The notes under the pieces: model-generated
What the model was told of the DNA's origin: nothing
The model's database searches: none
Seen by the model: the letters and a program-made list of their open reading frames with translations, nothing else
Shown: piece by piece, positions 26,520-36,579 of the stretch
How the letters are laid out: every line of letters starts with the position of its first letter
Position numbering within the stretch: position 1 is the first letter of the stretch
Position numbers and translations under genes: made by a program
DNA from: Rhodophyticola sp. CCM32
GTDB taxonomy: Bacteria > Pseudomonadota > Alphaproteobacteria > Rhodobacterales > Rhodobacteraceae
Assembly: GCF_004751985.1 (NCBI RefSeq)
Contig: NZ_CP038492.1
Location: 1,984,001-2,048,000, forward strand
Length of the DNA stretch: 64,000 nucleotides
Direction of reading: 5' to 3'

Positions 26520-29402
26520 TCACTCCGCCGCCAGGTTGCGTTTTTCCAACATCGGCTTGAGGTATCGCCCGGTATGGGATTGCGCGACATCCGCCACTTT
26601 CTCGGGCGGGCCCTCGGCCACGATCCGGCCACCGCCATCGCCCCCTTCCGGCCCGATATCAATGATATGATCGGCGGTCTTCACCACATCCAGATTATGT
26701 TCGATCACGATGACGGTGTTGCCCTGATCGACCAGTTCATGCAGCACTTCCAGCAGTTTTCGAACATCCTCGAAATGCAGACCGGTGGTCGGCTCATCCA
26801 GAATATAAAGCGTCCGCCCGGTGGAGCGTCTGGCCAGTTCCTTCGACAGTTTGACCCGCTGCGCTTCCCCGCCCGAAAGCGTCGTCGCCTGCTGACCCAC
26901 CTTGATATAGCCCAGCCCCACACGCACCAGCGCATCCATTTTCTCACGGATTGACGGCACCGCCTTGAAGAACTCCTGCGCGTCTTCCACCGTCATATCC
27001 AGCACATCGGCGATGGATTTGCCCTTGAATTTGATCTCCAGCGTCTCGCGGTTATAACGCGCACCCTTGCAGGTTTCGCAGGTCACATAGACATCGGGCA
27101 GGAAATGCATCTCGATCTTGATGACCCCGTCGCCCTGGCAGGCCTCACACCGGCCGCCTTTGACATTGAAGCTGAACCGGCCCGGTTTATAGCCCCGCGC
27201 CTTGGCCTCGGGCAGGCCCGCGAACCAGTCGCGGATCGGGGTGAAGGCCCCGGTATAGGTGGCCGGGTTTGACCGCGGGGTGCGCCCGATGGGCCGCTGG
27301 TCGATATCAATCACCTTGTCCAGATGTTCCAGCCCCCTGATCGTCTCGCAGGGCGCGGGTGTCTGCCGGGCGCCGTTCAGCTTCATCGAGGCGGTCTTGA
27401 ACAATGTCTCGATGGTCAGGGTGGATTTACCGCCCCCCGAAACACCGGTGACACAGACGAATTTCCCCAAGGGGAACCCAACCGTGACATTTTGCAGATT
27501 GTTGCCCGTGGCCTTGACCACGGTCACCTTTTTCCTGTTGCCCTTGCGGCGGCTGGCGGGCACGGCAATCTCGCGGCTGCCCGACAGGTATTGCCCGGTG
27601 ATCGAGGCCGCATCCCCCATGATCTCCGCCGGGGTGCCCTGGCTGACGATCTGCCCGCCATGCACACCCGCACCGGGGCCGATATCAAAGACATAATCCG
27701 CCTCGCGGATCGCCTCTTCATCATGTTCCACCACGATCACCGTATTGCCCGCATCACGCAGGTTTTTCAGGGTGGTCAGCAGGCGGTCATTGTCGCGCTG
27801 ATGCAGCCCGATCGAGGGCTCATCCAGCACATAAAGCACGCCTTGCAGGCCCGAGCCGATCTGGCTGGCCAGCCGGATACGCTGCGATTCCCCGCCTGAA
27901 AGCGTGCCTGCATTGCGGCTGAGCGTCAGGTATTCCAGCCCCACATTGTTCAGGAACCCAAGACGTTCGCGAATTTCCTTCAGGATCGGATGGGCAATCT
28001 CGTTCTTCTGTTTGGTCAGGCTGTCGGGCACGGTCGCGCACCATTCCGCCGCCTCGCGAATGCTCATCTGCACAACCTGACCCACATGCAGGCGTTTGTC
28101 CTGCCCGCCTTCGGCAGGACCGATCTTCACGGCCAGCGCTTCCGGGCGCAGGCGGAACCCGTCGCAGGCACCACAAGAGCGGTTGTTCTGATAGCGCTCA
28201 AACTCTTCACGAATCCAGGCCGAATCCGTCTCGCGATAGCGGCGTTCCATATTCGGGATCACGCCTTCGAAACTGCGGGTCACCTGATAGACACGGCCGC
28301 CCTCATCATAGCGGAACTTGATCTCCTCATCACCCGACCCGCGCAGAAACACGGTCTGAATCTCTTTTGGAATATCCTTCCACGGGGTTTTGGCGGCAAA
28401 GCCGTAATGATCCGCAATCGCCTGAATGGTTTGCAGAAAATAGGGGGATTTGCCCTTGCGCCAGGGCGCAAGCGCGCCGTCTTCCAGGGCCAGCGCGGCA
28501 TCGGGCACCACCAGCCGTTCATCAAAGAACAGCTCGACACCCAGACCGTCACAGGACGGGCAGGCCCCGAAAGGCGCGTTGAACGAGAACAGGCGCGGCT
28601 CGATCTCGGGGATGGTGAAGCCCGAAACCGGGCAGGCGAAGTTTTCCGAGAAGGTGATGCGCTCCGGCTCCCCCTCCTGCGGGGCGGTTTCCAGCACCGC
28701 GATGCCATCGGCCAGATCCAGCGCGGTGCGGAAACTGTCGGCCAGCCGGGTTTCAACCCCGTCCCGCACAACGATCCTGTCCACCACCACATCAATGTCA
28801 TGGCGGAATTTCTTGTCCAGACCTGGCGGCTCATCCAGCTCATAAAAGGCACCATCCACCTTGACCCGCTGAAACCCCTGCTTGCGCAGTTCCAGAAACT
28901 CCTTGCGGTATTCGCCTTTCCGGTCGCGGATGATCGGCGCCAGAAGATAGCCGCGTGTCCCGTCGTCCAGCGCCATCACACGATCAACCATATCCTGCAC
29001 CTGCTGCGCCTCGATCGGCAGGCCGGTGGCCGGCGAATAGGGCGTGCCCACACGGGCAAAAAGCAGGCGCATATAGTCGTAGATTTCAGTGACCGTTCCC
29101 ACGGTCGACCGGGGGTTCTTGCTGGTGGTCTTCTGTTCGATGGAAATCGCCGGGCTCAGCCCGCTGATATGGTCCACATCCGGTTTTTCCATCATGTCGA
29201 GGAATTGCCTTGCATAGGCGCTGAGCGATTCCACATAACGGCGCTGCCCCTCTGCATAGATGGTATCGAAGGCCAGCGAGGATTTGCCCGAGCCGGAGAG
29301 GCCGGTGATCACCACCAGCTCATCCCGCGGAATATCCACGTCGATGTTTTTGAGATTATGCTCGCGCGCGCCGCGCACCTCGATTTTCTTCAGCTCAGCC
29401 AT
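26520..29402 (-). CDS. uvrA: Excinuclease ABC subunit A
   Basis: DNA-damage recognition ATPase (960 aa) of nucleotide excision repair, working with UvrB and UvrC. It has two ABC modules: Walker [14 protein letters not shown] near residue 31 and [10 protein letters not shown] near 650, with signature motifs LSGGESQRI and LSGGEAQRV. The zinc-binding cysteines are seen in ACPSCDG, CGACDGF and [15 protein letters not shown]. It is full length. The usual alphaproteobacterial neighbour ssb is not seen here. Confidence 0.98.
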   Translation of the reverse strand: MAELKKIEVRGAREHNLKNIDVDIPRDELVVITGLSGSGKSSLAFDTIYAEGQRRYVESLSAYARQFLDMMEKPDVDHISGLSPAISIEQKTTSKNPRSTVGTVTEIYDYMRLLFARVGTPYSPATGLPIEAQQVQDMVDRVMALDDGTRGYLLAPIIRDRKGEYRKEFLELRKQGFQRVKVDGAFYELDEPPGLDKKFRHDIDVVVDRIVVRDGVETRLADSFRTALDLADGIAVLETAPQEGEPERITFSENFACPVSGFTIPEIEPRLFSFNAPFGACPSCDGLGVELFFDERLVVPDAALALEDGALAPWRKGKSPYFLQTIQAIADHYGFAAKTPWKDIPKEIQTVFLRGSGDEEIKFRYDEGGRVYQVTRSFEGVIPNMERRYRETDSAWIREEFERYQNNRSCGACDGFRLRPEALAVKIGPAEGGQDKRLHVGQVVQMSIREAAEWCATVPDSLTKQKNEIAHPILKEIRERLGFLNNVGLEYLTLSRNAGTLSGGESQRIRLASQIGSGLQGVLYVLDEPSIGLHQRDNDRLLTTLKNLRDAGNTVIVVEHDEEAIREADYVFDIGPGAGVHGGQIVSQGTPAEIMGDAASITGQYLSGSREIAVPASRRKGNRKKVTVVKATGNNLQNVTVGFPLGKFVCVTGVSGGGKSTLTIETLFKTASMKLNGARQTPAPCETIRGLEHLDKVIDIDQRPIGRTPRSNPATYTGAFTPIRDWFAGLPEAKARGYKPGRFSFNVKGGRCEACQGDGVIKIEMHFLPDVYVTCETCKGARYNRETLEIKFKGKSIADVLDMTVEDAQEFFKAVPSIREKMDALVRVGLGYIKVGQQATTLSGGEAQRVKLSKELARRSTGRTLYILDEPTTGLHFEDVRKLLEVLHELVDQGNTVIVIEHNLDVVKTADHIIDIGPEGGDGGGRIVAEGPPEKVADVAQSHTGRYLKPMLEKRNLAAE

Positions 29403-29500
29403 GCAGGCCCCCGATTAACCATCGGTTCACACATAGGGGAGCGCGGCTGAGTCTCCAATGAAAATCTGCGAACGAAGCGAGAACATGCTGACACGCCCGG

Positions 29501-30661
29501 TCAGACCCGCGCCAGACGCCGGGTTATCCACAGCATGGCGACCAGACCGATAGCCATAATCGCCACAGTTGCGGCCACCAGCCCGGCCAGCCCCGCCGCC
29601 CCCATGGCCAGCGCAAACAGCGGACTGCCCGAGCTTGTGCCCACATTGCCAAGCTGCGCCAGAGCGCCATTGGCCTCGGCCTGGGTCACCGGATCATCGT
29701 TCAGCGCAGGGATCGCGGCAAACCCCGCACCGGGGGCAACACCGATACTGACAAAGCTGGCAAAAGCGACCCAGGGGCGCAGCAGATCGGGAACAAGGAC
29801 CAGAAGGATCATCCCCGCAATCGTGGTGACAAAAGACAGTTTCAGGATCGTCAGGGGAGAGATATGGCGGGCCAGCCAGCCTGCCAGAAACGTCCCCGCC
29901 AGCGCGGTCAGCGGCAGGATACTGGCCACAAGCGACACCGGCAGATCGCCTGCCACGAAAGGCGCCAGAAAGGTCAGCAGCGCCACGAAAACCAGCGTAT
30001 GCCAGAAAAACCCAAGCGCCGGGGCCAGGCGGCGCGGATCGCTGTAGATCGCGCGATGGGCTGCCAGAAAGCCGGGCCAGGGCGCGGGCGACGGCCCGAT
30101 CCGCGCGACTTTGCGCCAGACCAGCGCGGCCAGCAGCCACAGGCACAGCCCGTGGATCATCCACATGCCCCCAAGCCCGCTGACGTCAATCAGCACCGGC
30201 AGGATCAGAGCGCTGAGCGCGAAGGAGACACCGAAGAAACTGGCCCAGAGCGCCATCACCAAGGGCTGATCCCGCAGGGTGCTGATGCGCACCATCAGAA
30301 CCGGGGCGGCCACCACAATGGACAGATGCGCCAGACCTTCCAGCACCCGCAGACCGATCAGCACCGGAAAGGGCGGCAGCAGGCCCTGCAATACGGACAG
30401 GGCGCCGCCCGCCAGCAGTGCAGCCAGCAACACCGGGCGCGGCCCGAATCGGCCTGCCGCCATGCCTGCCACGGCGCCCAGAAAAATCCCCGCCACGCCG
30501 ACCGAGGAGACCACCAGCGCCAATACCGGATCCGGCCGGGCATAGACCGCGCCAAGGCTCTCGAACGCAAGGGACACTTTGCCAAACTGGGCGGCGGCAA
30601 ACAGGCCGATCCCCCAAAGCAGGAAAACCTGCGGCCAATCCGTTTTATCCCTCTGCACCAT
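29501..30661 (-). CDS. MFS transporter
   Basis: Inner-membrane transporter (386 aa) with about twelve hydrophobic helices and a helix 2-3 loop AAGRFGPRPV like MFS motif A. I chose the ATG at 30661 (MVQRDKTDWPQVFL); the frame is open to 30700. The substrate is unknown. It lies 98 bp after the uvrA start, on the same strand, so it is upstream of uvrA, and it is divergent from the vWA protein. Confidence 0.85.
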   Translation of the reverse strand: MVQRDKTDWPQVFLLWGIGLFAAAQFGKVSLAFESLGAVYARPDPVLALVVSSVGVAGIFLGAVAGMAAGRFGPRPVLLAALLAGGALSVLQGLLPPFPVLIGLRVLEGLAHLSIVVAAPVLMVRISTLRDQPLVMALWASFFGVSFALSALILPVLIDVSGLGGMWMIHGLCLWLLAALVWRKVARIGPSPAPWPGFLAAHRAIYSDPRRLAPALGFFWHTLVFVALLTFLAPFVAGDLPVSLVASILPLTALAGTFLAGWLARHISPLTILKLSFVTTIAGMILLVLVPDLLRPWVAFASFVSIGVAPGAGFAAIPALNDDPVTQAEANGALAQLGNVGTSSGSPLFALAMGAAGLAGLVAATVAIMAIGLVAMLWITRRLARV

Positions 30662-30808
30662 TCCAGCGGCATGACAGGGCAGCCAGATCGGGTCAAGCAC
30701 CCGTCTGTGGCTTCACAAATGAAACCCATGGCCCTAGCCTCCGGCCCTATTGACGCATCTTCAGAGGTGCACCCCTGAATTTTGATATCAAATGCGGAGT
30801 TTCAAAAA

Positions 30809-33301
30809 ATGCGTAGAGTTCTTGCCGCCATATTCATGTCTTTCTGGGCTATTTTGCCCGGGCACGCACAGGTGGATGAAACCCCTGCCGCTATTCTGGT
30901 TCTGGATGCCTCAGGCTCCATGTGGGGGCAGATTGACGGGATCAACAAGATCGTCATCGCCCGCGAGGTGATTGGCGAGATGCTGCAGGACCTGCCTGCC
31001 AGCCAGGCTCTGGGCCTGACGGTTTACGGCCATCGCACAAGGGGCGATTGTGCCGATATCGAAACGCTGATCGCCCCCGGCCTCGACACGCGCGATGCGA
31101 TTGCAGAGGCCGTGAACACGATCAACCCGCGCGGGCGCACACCGATGACCGCCTCTGTGGCCGAAGCCGCGCGCGCCCTGCGCCATACGGAAAACGCCGC
31201 CACGGTGATCCTTGTTTCGGACGGGATCGAAACCTGCGAAGCTGACCCCTGCGCCATCGCGGCCGAACTGGAGGCCTCGGGCATCGCCTTTACCGCCCAT
31301 GTGATCGGTTTTGACGTGGCCGACCCGGCCGCGCGGGCACAGATGCAATGTATCGCGGACAATACCGGCGGTGAATTCCTGACTGCCGATAATGCCGAGG
31401 AACTGGCCGAGGCCTTGGAACAGGTGGCCGTGGCCCCGCCGCCCGTCACCGCGCCGATCACCTTACGCGCGGTGGTGGCACCCGATATGTCCGCCCCGGT
31501 TTCAACGCTGGAATGGGCCCTGTTTGATGCCGATGGCGCCCCGGTGCTGACCGAGACGCAGGCCCCGACCGTTTCCGCCGACCTGCTGCCCGGCACCTAC
31601 CGCGCCCGGGTTCTCCGCATGGCGCAGGGCACGGAGCATGAGGCAAGTTTCACCGTCGAGGAAGGCGTGGACCAGGTGGTGACCATCACCCTGCCCTTCA
31701 TTCCGCCCCCCATGGTCGAGGTGACATTCACCGCCCGTATCGGTGGTGAAGCCGGCCCGATGATCACCGACCCGGTGCTGTGGGAGATCCGCCCGCTGCC
31801 CGAAAACGTGGACGAGACGGTCGAGGGCAATGAACTGACCTATGACATGGCCACCGGGGCCTATACCGCGACGGCCTATTGGACAGTGCAGGAGATGGAG
31901 CAGAGCGTCGATTTTGTCATCGTCGACCAGCCCCGCGAGATTGCGGTCGTCTTTCCCGAACCGCAATTGCAGGCAAGCATTATCGCACCGGTTGAGGCCG
32001 TCGCAGGTTCGACAATCGAGGTTGGCTGGACAGGACCGGATGAAGAGCTGGACTATATCGGGATCGGCCCGGTTGATGCCCGGCCCAGCGAGCTCTGGCG
32101 GAACTATACCTACACCCGGGACGGCAATCCGCTGGACCTGCTGGTGCCACCGGAACCCGGCGATTACCTGATCCAGTATTTCCGTGGCGAAAACCGCGAA
32201 AGCCTGGCCATGGCGCAGATCACGGTCACCCCCGTGGAGGTCACCCTGGTGGCGCCCGAGACCGGCATCGCAGGCGACACAGTTGAGGTTGGCTGGACCG
32301 GCCCGGATTATGAGAACGACTATATCGGCATCGGGCGGGCAGAGGCCGAGGGCGGCGATGCCTGGGAAAACTATACCTATACCCGTGAAGGCCGTCCGCT
32401 GGCCCTGCTGATGCCGACGGAACCCGGCGATTATCTGATCACCTATTTCATGGGGCAGGACCGAACACCGATTACCTCAATCCCGATTGAACTGAGCGAT
32501 GTGCAGGTTGCCATAACAGCCCCTGCCGAGGCGATTGCCGGCGCAACGATCGAGGTTGGCTGGACCGGGCCGGATTATGAGAACGATTATATCGGCATCG
32601 GCCCGGTCGGGGCCAGTGGTGGCGATGCCTGGGAAAATTACACCTATACGCGCGATGGCAGCCCGCTGGAGCTTCTGGTTCCCTCAGAACCCGGGGCGTA
32701 TATGATCAGCTATTTCCTTGGTCAGGATCGGGAGCTTCTGGCACAGGTGCCGATCACCTTGACCGAGGTCCAGGTTTCGATCACTGCGCCGGGTCAGGCC
32801 GTGGCGGGCTCGACCATCGAAGTGGGCTGGGCCGGGCCGGATTATGCAGATGATTATATCGGCATCGGACGCGCCGGATCATCCGGCGGGGATCAGTGGG
32901 AAAACTATGCCTACACGCGCGACGGCAATCCGCTGCAACTGCTGGTTCCGACAGAACCGGGGGAGTATCAGATCACCTATTTCCTTAACCAGGATCGCGC
33001 ACCTCAGGCCTTTGCCACGCTGACGGTCACACCTGTCACCGCAACCCTGACGGCAGCGGAGAAAGCCCCGGCAGGCGGAACGATCGAGATCGGCTGGACC
33101 GGACCCGATTATCAGGATGATTACATCGGTATCGGACGTGCGGGCGCCGATGGTGGTGGGCAATGGCAAACCTATGCCTATACCCGCGAGGGCAATCCCC
33201 TGACGGTATCGGTGCCGGATGAGCCGGGGGCCTATGTGATCCGGTATTTCATGAGCCAGGACCGGAGAGACCTGGTCAGCCGGCCGCTGATCGTGGAGTA
33301 A
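30809..33301 (+). CDS. Large secreted von Willebrand A protein with five C-terminal ~88-residue repeats
   Basis: An 830-residue exported protein. A signal peptide (about 1-20) is followed by a vWA domain (about 28-215) with MIDAS D33-S35-S37 (LDASGSMWG) and Cys-containing loops. A beta-rich middle part (about 220-385) precedes five tandem repeats (390-830), each with EVGWTGPDYENDYIGIG, then WENYTYTREG and a final EPGDYLITYFMGQDR. The repeats look like Ig-like beta-sandwich units, suggesting adhesion or ligand display. The start is the ATG at 30809 with GGAG 9 bp upstream. A terminator follows directly. The partner is unknown. Confidence 0.85.
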   Translation: MRRVLAAIFMSFWAILPGHAQVDETPAAILVLDASGSMWGQIDGINKIVIAREVIGEMLQDLPASQALGLTVYGHRTRGDCADIETLIAPGLDTRDAIAEAVNTINPRGRTPMTASVAEAARALRHTENAATVILVSDGIETCEADPCAIAAELEASGIAFTAHVIGFDVADPAARAQMQCIADNTGGEFLTADNAEELAEALEQVAVAPPPVTAPITLRAVVAPDMSAPVSTLEWALFDADGAPVLTETQAPTVSADLLPGTYRARVLRMAQGTEHEASFTVEEGVDQVVTITLPFIPPPMVEVTFTARIGGEAGPMITDPVLWEIRPLPENVDETVEGNELTYDMATGAYTATAYWTVQEMEQSVDFVIVDQPREIAVVFPEPQLQASIIAPVEAVAGSTIEVGWTGPDEELDYIGIGPVDARPSELWRNYTYTRDGNPLDLLVPPEPGDYLIQYFRGENRESLAMAQITVTPVEVTLVAPETGIAGDTVEVGWTGPDYENDYIGIGRAEAEGGDAWENYTYTREGRPLALLMPTEPGDYLITYFMGQDRTPITSIPIELSDVQVAITAPAEAIAGATIEVGWTGPDYENDYIGIGPVGASGGDAWENYTYTRDGSPLELLVPSEPGAYMISYFLGQDRELLAQVPITLTEVQVSITAPGQAVAGSTIEVGWAGPDYADDYIGIGRAGSSGGDQWENYAYTRDGNPLQLLVPTEPGEYQITYFLNQDRAPQAFATLTVTPVTATLTAAEKAPAGGTIEIGWTGPDYQDDYIGIGRAGADGGGQWQTYAYTREGNPLTVSVPDEPGAYVIRYFMSQDRRDLVSRPLIVE

Positions 33302-33312
33302 TCGGCAAACAA

Positions 33313-33345
33313 AAAGGGCAGTCCATCACGGGCTGCCCTTTCTTT
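33313..33345 (+). terminator. Intrinsic terminator after the vWA-repeat gene
   Basis: Stem AAAGGGCAG/CTGCCCTTT (33313-33321 with 33333-33341) with a TTTCTTT tail, 11 bp after the stop codon. Confidence 0.85.
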
Positions 33346-33377
33346 ATGGCGTTTGGCCTGAAATCTGTCATCACCTG

Positions 33378-33532
33378 TATCCAGCGCGCCGGACTGACAT
33401 TCCGACGCACCCCATGTGTCATCCTTCCGCCCGGCGGCACCGCCGGGCAGCGCCCGAACCGCCCCCACGGGGCGGGCGATGCCCTCTGCGCAAAGCATAT
33501 GTGGTACAGAACAAAACGATTTCACTCTACAA
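33378..33532. mobile_element. Family A miniature element, inverted and internally shortened (copy A3)
   Basis: On the minus strand it reads GTAGAGTGAAATCGTTTTGT, CACATATGCTTTGCGCAGAG, GGCATCGCCCGCC and the GCCCGGCGG/CCGCCGGGC hairpin, then ends in GGAATGTCAGTCCGGCGCGC. It lacks the ~25-bp block CGAACCGAGGGGAGGGCGAG found in other copies. One terminus is family B-like (GAAATCGTTTT) and the other family A-like (CAGTCCGG), so it looks like a hybrid. Confidence 0.65.
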
Positions 33533-33539
33533 AACCGGA

Positions 33540-34937
33540 TCAGATATGGATCACCCGGTCATAGGCATCCAGCACCGATTCATGCATCATTTCGCTGAGT
33601 GTCGGATGCGGGAAGACGGTTTCCATCAGATCTTCCTCGGTCGTTTCAAGCTGGCGGCCCACCACATAGCCCTGGATCAGCTCGGTCACTTCCGCGCCGA
33701 CCATATGGGCGCCCAGCAATTCGCCGGTCTTGCCGTCGAACACGGTTTTCACCATCCCCTCGGCCTCCCCCAGGGCAATCGCCTTGCCATTGCCGATAAA
33801 CGGGAACCGGCCGACCTTGACCTCATAGCCAAGCTCTTTCGCCTTCGCCTCGGAATAGCCGACACTGGCCACCTGCGGATGGCAATAGGTGCAGCCCGCG
33901 ATGCTTTCCGGCTTGATCGGATGCACCTTGTTCCTGCCCGCGATCAGTTCGGCCACCATGACACCTTCATGACTGGCTTTATGCGCCAGCCAGGGCGCGC
34001 CCGCGATATCACCGATGGCATAAAGCCCGTCGACCCCGGTGCGGCAGAATTCATCGGTCACAACATGGGTCCGGTCGGTTTTGACGCCAAGCGCCTCCAG
34101 CCCCAGACCTTCGGTATTGCCGACGATGCCCACAGCCGAGATGACGGTGTCGAACGCCTGTTTCTCGACCTTGCCGCCGATCTCGATATGGGCGGTCACC
34201 TTATCCTTGGCCCGGTCCAACTGCTTGACCATCGCCTTCTGCAATATCTTCATCCCCTGCCGTTCAAAGCTTTTCTTGGCAAAGGCGCTTATCTCGGCAT
34301 CTTCCACCGGCAGGATCCGGTCCATCACCTCGACCACGGTCGTTTCCGCGCCAAGCGTGTTGTAGAAACTGGCGAACTCGATCCCGATCGCGCCTGATCC
34401 GATCACCAGCAGCTTTTTCGGCATATGTTTCGGGGTCAGCGCGGCCTTGTAGGTCCAGACCCGGTCATCATCGGCCTCCAGCCCCGGCAGCTCACGGGCC
34501 CGCGCGCCGGTTGCCAGAATGATGGATTTTGCAGTCAGTTCCTCGCTGCCCTTGTCGGTCTTGACGCTGACCTTGCCCTTGGCCGGCAGCATCGCCTCAC
34601 CCATGACCACGGTCACCTTGTTCTTCTTCATCAACCCGCCGACACCGGAATTCAGCTGCTTGGCCACATTGCGCGACCGTTTCACCACCGCATCCAGATC
34701 ATAGCCGATATTGTCCGCCTTCAGCCCAAACTCCTTGGCCCGGTGCATCAGGTGAAACACTTCGGAAGACCGCAGCATCGCCTTGGTCGGGATACAGCCC
34801 CAGTTCAGGCAGATACCGCCCATATGTTCACGTTCCACGATGGCCACTTTCAGGCCCAGCTGGCTGGCCCGGATGGCCGCGACATAGCCCCCCGGTCCGG
34901 CCCCGATTACGATGACGTCAAAACTTCTGGCGGCCAT
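33540..34937 (-). CDS. lpd: Dihydrolipoyl dehydrogenase (E3)
   Basis: FAD flavoenzyme (465 aa) that reoxidises lipoyl groups of 2-oxoacid dehydrogenase complexes or the glycine cleavage system. The N-terminal FAD loop is GAGPGGY, the redox-active pair is C43 and C48 in GGICLNWGCIPTKA, the NAD loop is GSGAIGIEFASF, and the C-terminal HPTLSEMMHE carries the catalytic His-Glu. No E1 or E2 genes adjoin it, so the complex it serves cannot be read from context. Confidence 0.96.
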   Translation of the reverse strand: MAARSFDVIVIGAGPGGYVAAIRASQLGLKVAIVEREHMGGICLNWGCIPTKAMLRSSEVFHLMHRAKEFGLKADNIGYDLDAVVKRSRNVAKQLNSGVGGLMKKNKVTVVMGEAMLPAKGKVSVKTDKGSEELTAKSIILATGARARELPGLEADDDRVWTYKAALTPKHMPKKLLVIGSGAIGIEFASFYNTLGAETTVVEVMDRILPVEDAEISAFAKKSFERQGMKILQKAMVKQLDRAKDKVTAHIEIGGKVEKQAFDTVISAVGIVGNTEGLGLEALGVKTDRTHVVTDEFCRTGVDGLYAIGDIAGAPWLAHKASHEGVMVAELIAGRNKVHPIKPESIAGCTYCHPQVASVGYSEAKAKELGYEVKVGRFPFIGNGKAIALGEAEGMVKTVFDGKTGELLGAHMVGAEVTELIQGYVVGRQLETTEEDLMETVFPHPTLSEMMHESVLDAYDRVIHI

Positions 34938-35029
34938 GGGTGATCCTCCTGGCGGGTATTTTGTTCAGTATTAAACTATCTCCGTACCGGTCGCAATCGA
35001 CCTGACGGATACAGCCATATTTTCAGGTC

Positions 35030-35902
35030 TCAAAGCCCGGCCAGCCAAGGGATGGTGACGGCGATCACCTGATCCAGCGTCTCGGGCCCGGTGAACACAT
35101 TGAAGACGTGATCCATCTCCATCAGGTCCAGCCTGTCATCGGTATTGCTGCGGGCGTCCAGCACCCGCTGGCCCATGTCAGGCTGCGGAATAACCAGGTC
35201 ATCTTCGGTGCCGACGATGACCAAGGCCGGGCCCGGATAGCGGCTGATCGCGCCCACCGGATCGCTTTCGGCAATCTCATGGAAGAAGGCGCCGTTCAAT
35301 TCCATCTCGACACCCCAGGGCAGGCTGAACGACACAGGCACTGTCGGGGCGGCCTCCATGCCTGCGGCCATCACCTCGGGCCCGAACAGCCCGCCATAGG
35401 TGTCCAGCGGCGCGGTCACCGGGTTCAGCAGAACCACACCGTCCAGTTCCGGGCGGGCTTCGGCCAGAAAGGCGGCAACCAGCCCGCCCTGGCTCCACCC
35501 GATCACGGCAATTTCGCGGCCCTCGATCTCGGGGCGGGCCGCCATCCAGTCGATTGCGGCAATGGCATCTTCGATCTGGGTGGAAAAGGTCGTCTCTTCC
35601 CAGGGCATTTCCAGGCTGTCGCCCGAGCCACGGAAATCAATACGCAGACTGGGCATGCCTGCGGCCGTCAGGGCGCGGGCAAAACGGGTGAAGACAAAAT
35701 CATCGGTGCCTTCGATCGCCAGTTCATCGCGGGTACCGGTAAACCCGTGCAACAGCAAAACCGCCGGGCCGGCCCCGTCAGCAGCCTGATAGGTGCCGAT
35801 GACACTGTCGCGCGCGACCTCCAGACGGACATCTTCGGCCAGTCCAGGCCCTGCCATGACAAACCCCGCCATCACTGCACAACCCAACCTGATCATTCCC
35901 AT
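35030..35902 (-). CDS. Secreted alpha/beta-hydrolase
   Basis: Predicted periplasmic hydrolase (290 aa) with signal peptide MGMIRLGCAVMAGFVMAGPG (cleavage near GLAED). It has the fold features LLLHGFTGTRDEL and RIDFRGSGDS, the nucleophile elbow GWSQGG, the acid region GTEDDLVIP and a late His in EMDHVFNVF. It resembles the dienelactone-hydrolase/BAAT-like and feruloyl-esterase-like families. The substrate is unknown. Confidence 0.88.
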   Translation of the reverse strand: MGMIRLGCAVMAGFVMAGPGLAEDVRLEVARDSVIGTYQAADGAGPAVLLLHGFTGTRDELAIEGTDDFVFTRFARALTAAGMPSLRIDFRGSGDSLEMPWEETTFSTQIEDAIAAIDWMAARPEIEGREIAVIGWSQGGLVAAFLAEARPELDGVVLLNPVTAPLDTYGGLFGPEVMAAGMEAAPTVPVSFSLPWGVEMELNGAFFHEIAESDPVGAISRYPGPALVIVGTEDDLVIPQPDMGQRVLDARSNTDDRLDLMEMDHVFNVFTGPETLDQVIAVTIPWLAGL

Positions 35903-35944
35903 CTCCCCCGTGATGCTGTCAGAAGGTCACAGGGTCCGGTCAGA

Positions 35945-36526
35945 TCAGGCGGCCTTCAGATCAGCTATCACCTTGCCATAGCCGCCATCATCCATAAAGC
36001 GCTGTTCTTCGGCGGTCGTGCTGCGCCCCAAAGCCTTGTTGCGAAAGGGGAAGCGGCCGAATTTGCGGATGATCTCCCGATGCGCGCAGGCATGCAGCAC
36101 GCTGTCCGCGCCGCCTTCCGGCATCCGTTCCTTCATCAGACGCACGCAATGATCCTGATCGGTCAGAAGCTCGGAATGGCAAAACGGCATATAGAAGAAC
36201 TGTCTCTGCGGTTCCCCGATCCGCATGTCCCAACCCTGTTTGATGCTGTAGCAGGCCGCTGATTTGGCCCTTTGATCTGCCGAGAACGCTTTTCCCTGAC
36301 CCCGGAACATATTGCGCGAAAACTGATCCAGCAGGATGATCAGCGCCAGCGCGCCGCGCGGGTTGCCCAGCCAGTCCGCCAAATCGCCGCGCGCGCCTTT
36401 GCTCCATAAATCCCCGAACCGGGTGGTGATCTGATCGTCCAGTGCCTGATCCTGCCTGTACCAATCTTCGGGGCTGCATTCGTCCAGCCAGAAGGCCAGC
36501 ACATCCTCCGATGGGTGGGATATCAT
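35945..36526 (-). CDS. DUF924 family protein
   Basis: A 193-residue soluble helical protein of the DUF924 family, recognisable by VLAFWLDECSPEDWYRQDQA, LALIILLDQFSRNMFRG and the HSELLTDQDHCV and RFPFRNKALGR stretches. The structure is TPR-like and the function is unestablished. It stands alone, 42 bp downstream of the next leftward gene's spacer. Confidence 0.88.
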   Translation of the reverse strand: MISHPSEDVLAFWLDECSPEDWYRQDQALDDQITTRFGDLWSKGARGDLADWLGNPRGALALIILLDQFSRNMFRGQGKAFSADQRAKSAACYSIKQGWDMRIGEPQRQFFYMPFCHSELLTDQDHCVRLMKERMPEGGADSVLHACAHREIIRKFGRFPFRNKALGRSTTAEEQRFMDDGGYGKVIADLKAA

Positions 36527-36579
36527 CGCTTTGCTCCTTTGCGATTTCTTATGCCTGTAGGGTCACCTTACATAGCAGA

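Noticed and set aside
30782..30808. Upstream TTG start for the vWA-repeat protein
   Set aside because: The ATG at 30809 has a well-spaced GGAG and gives a clean signal peptide; the extra nine codons would disturb it.
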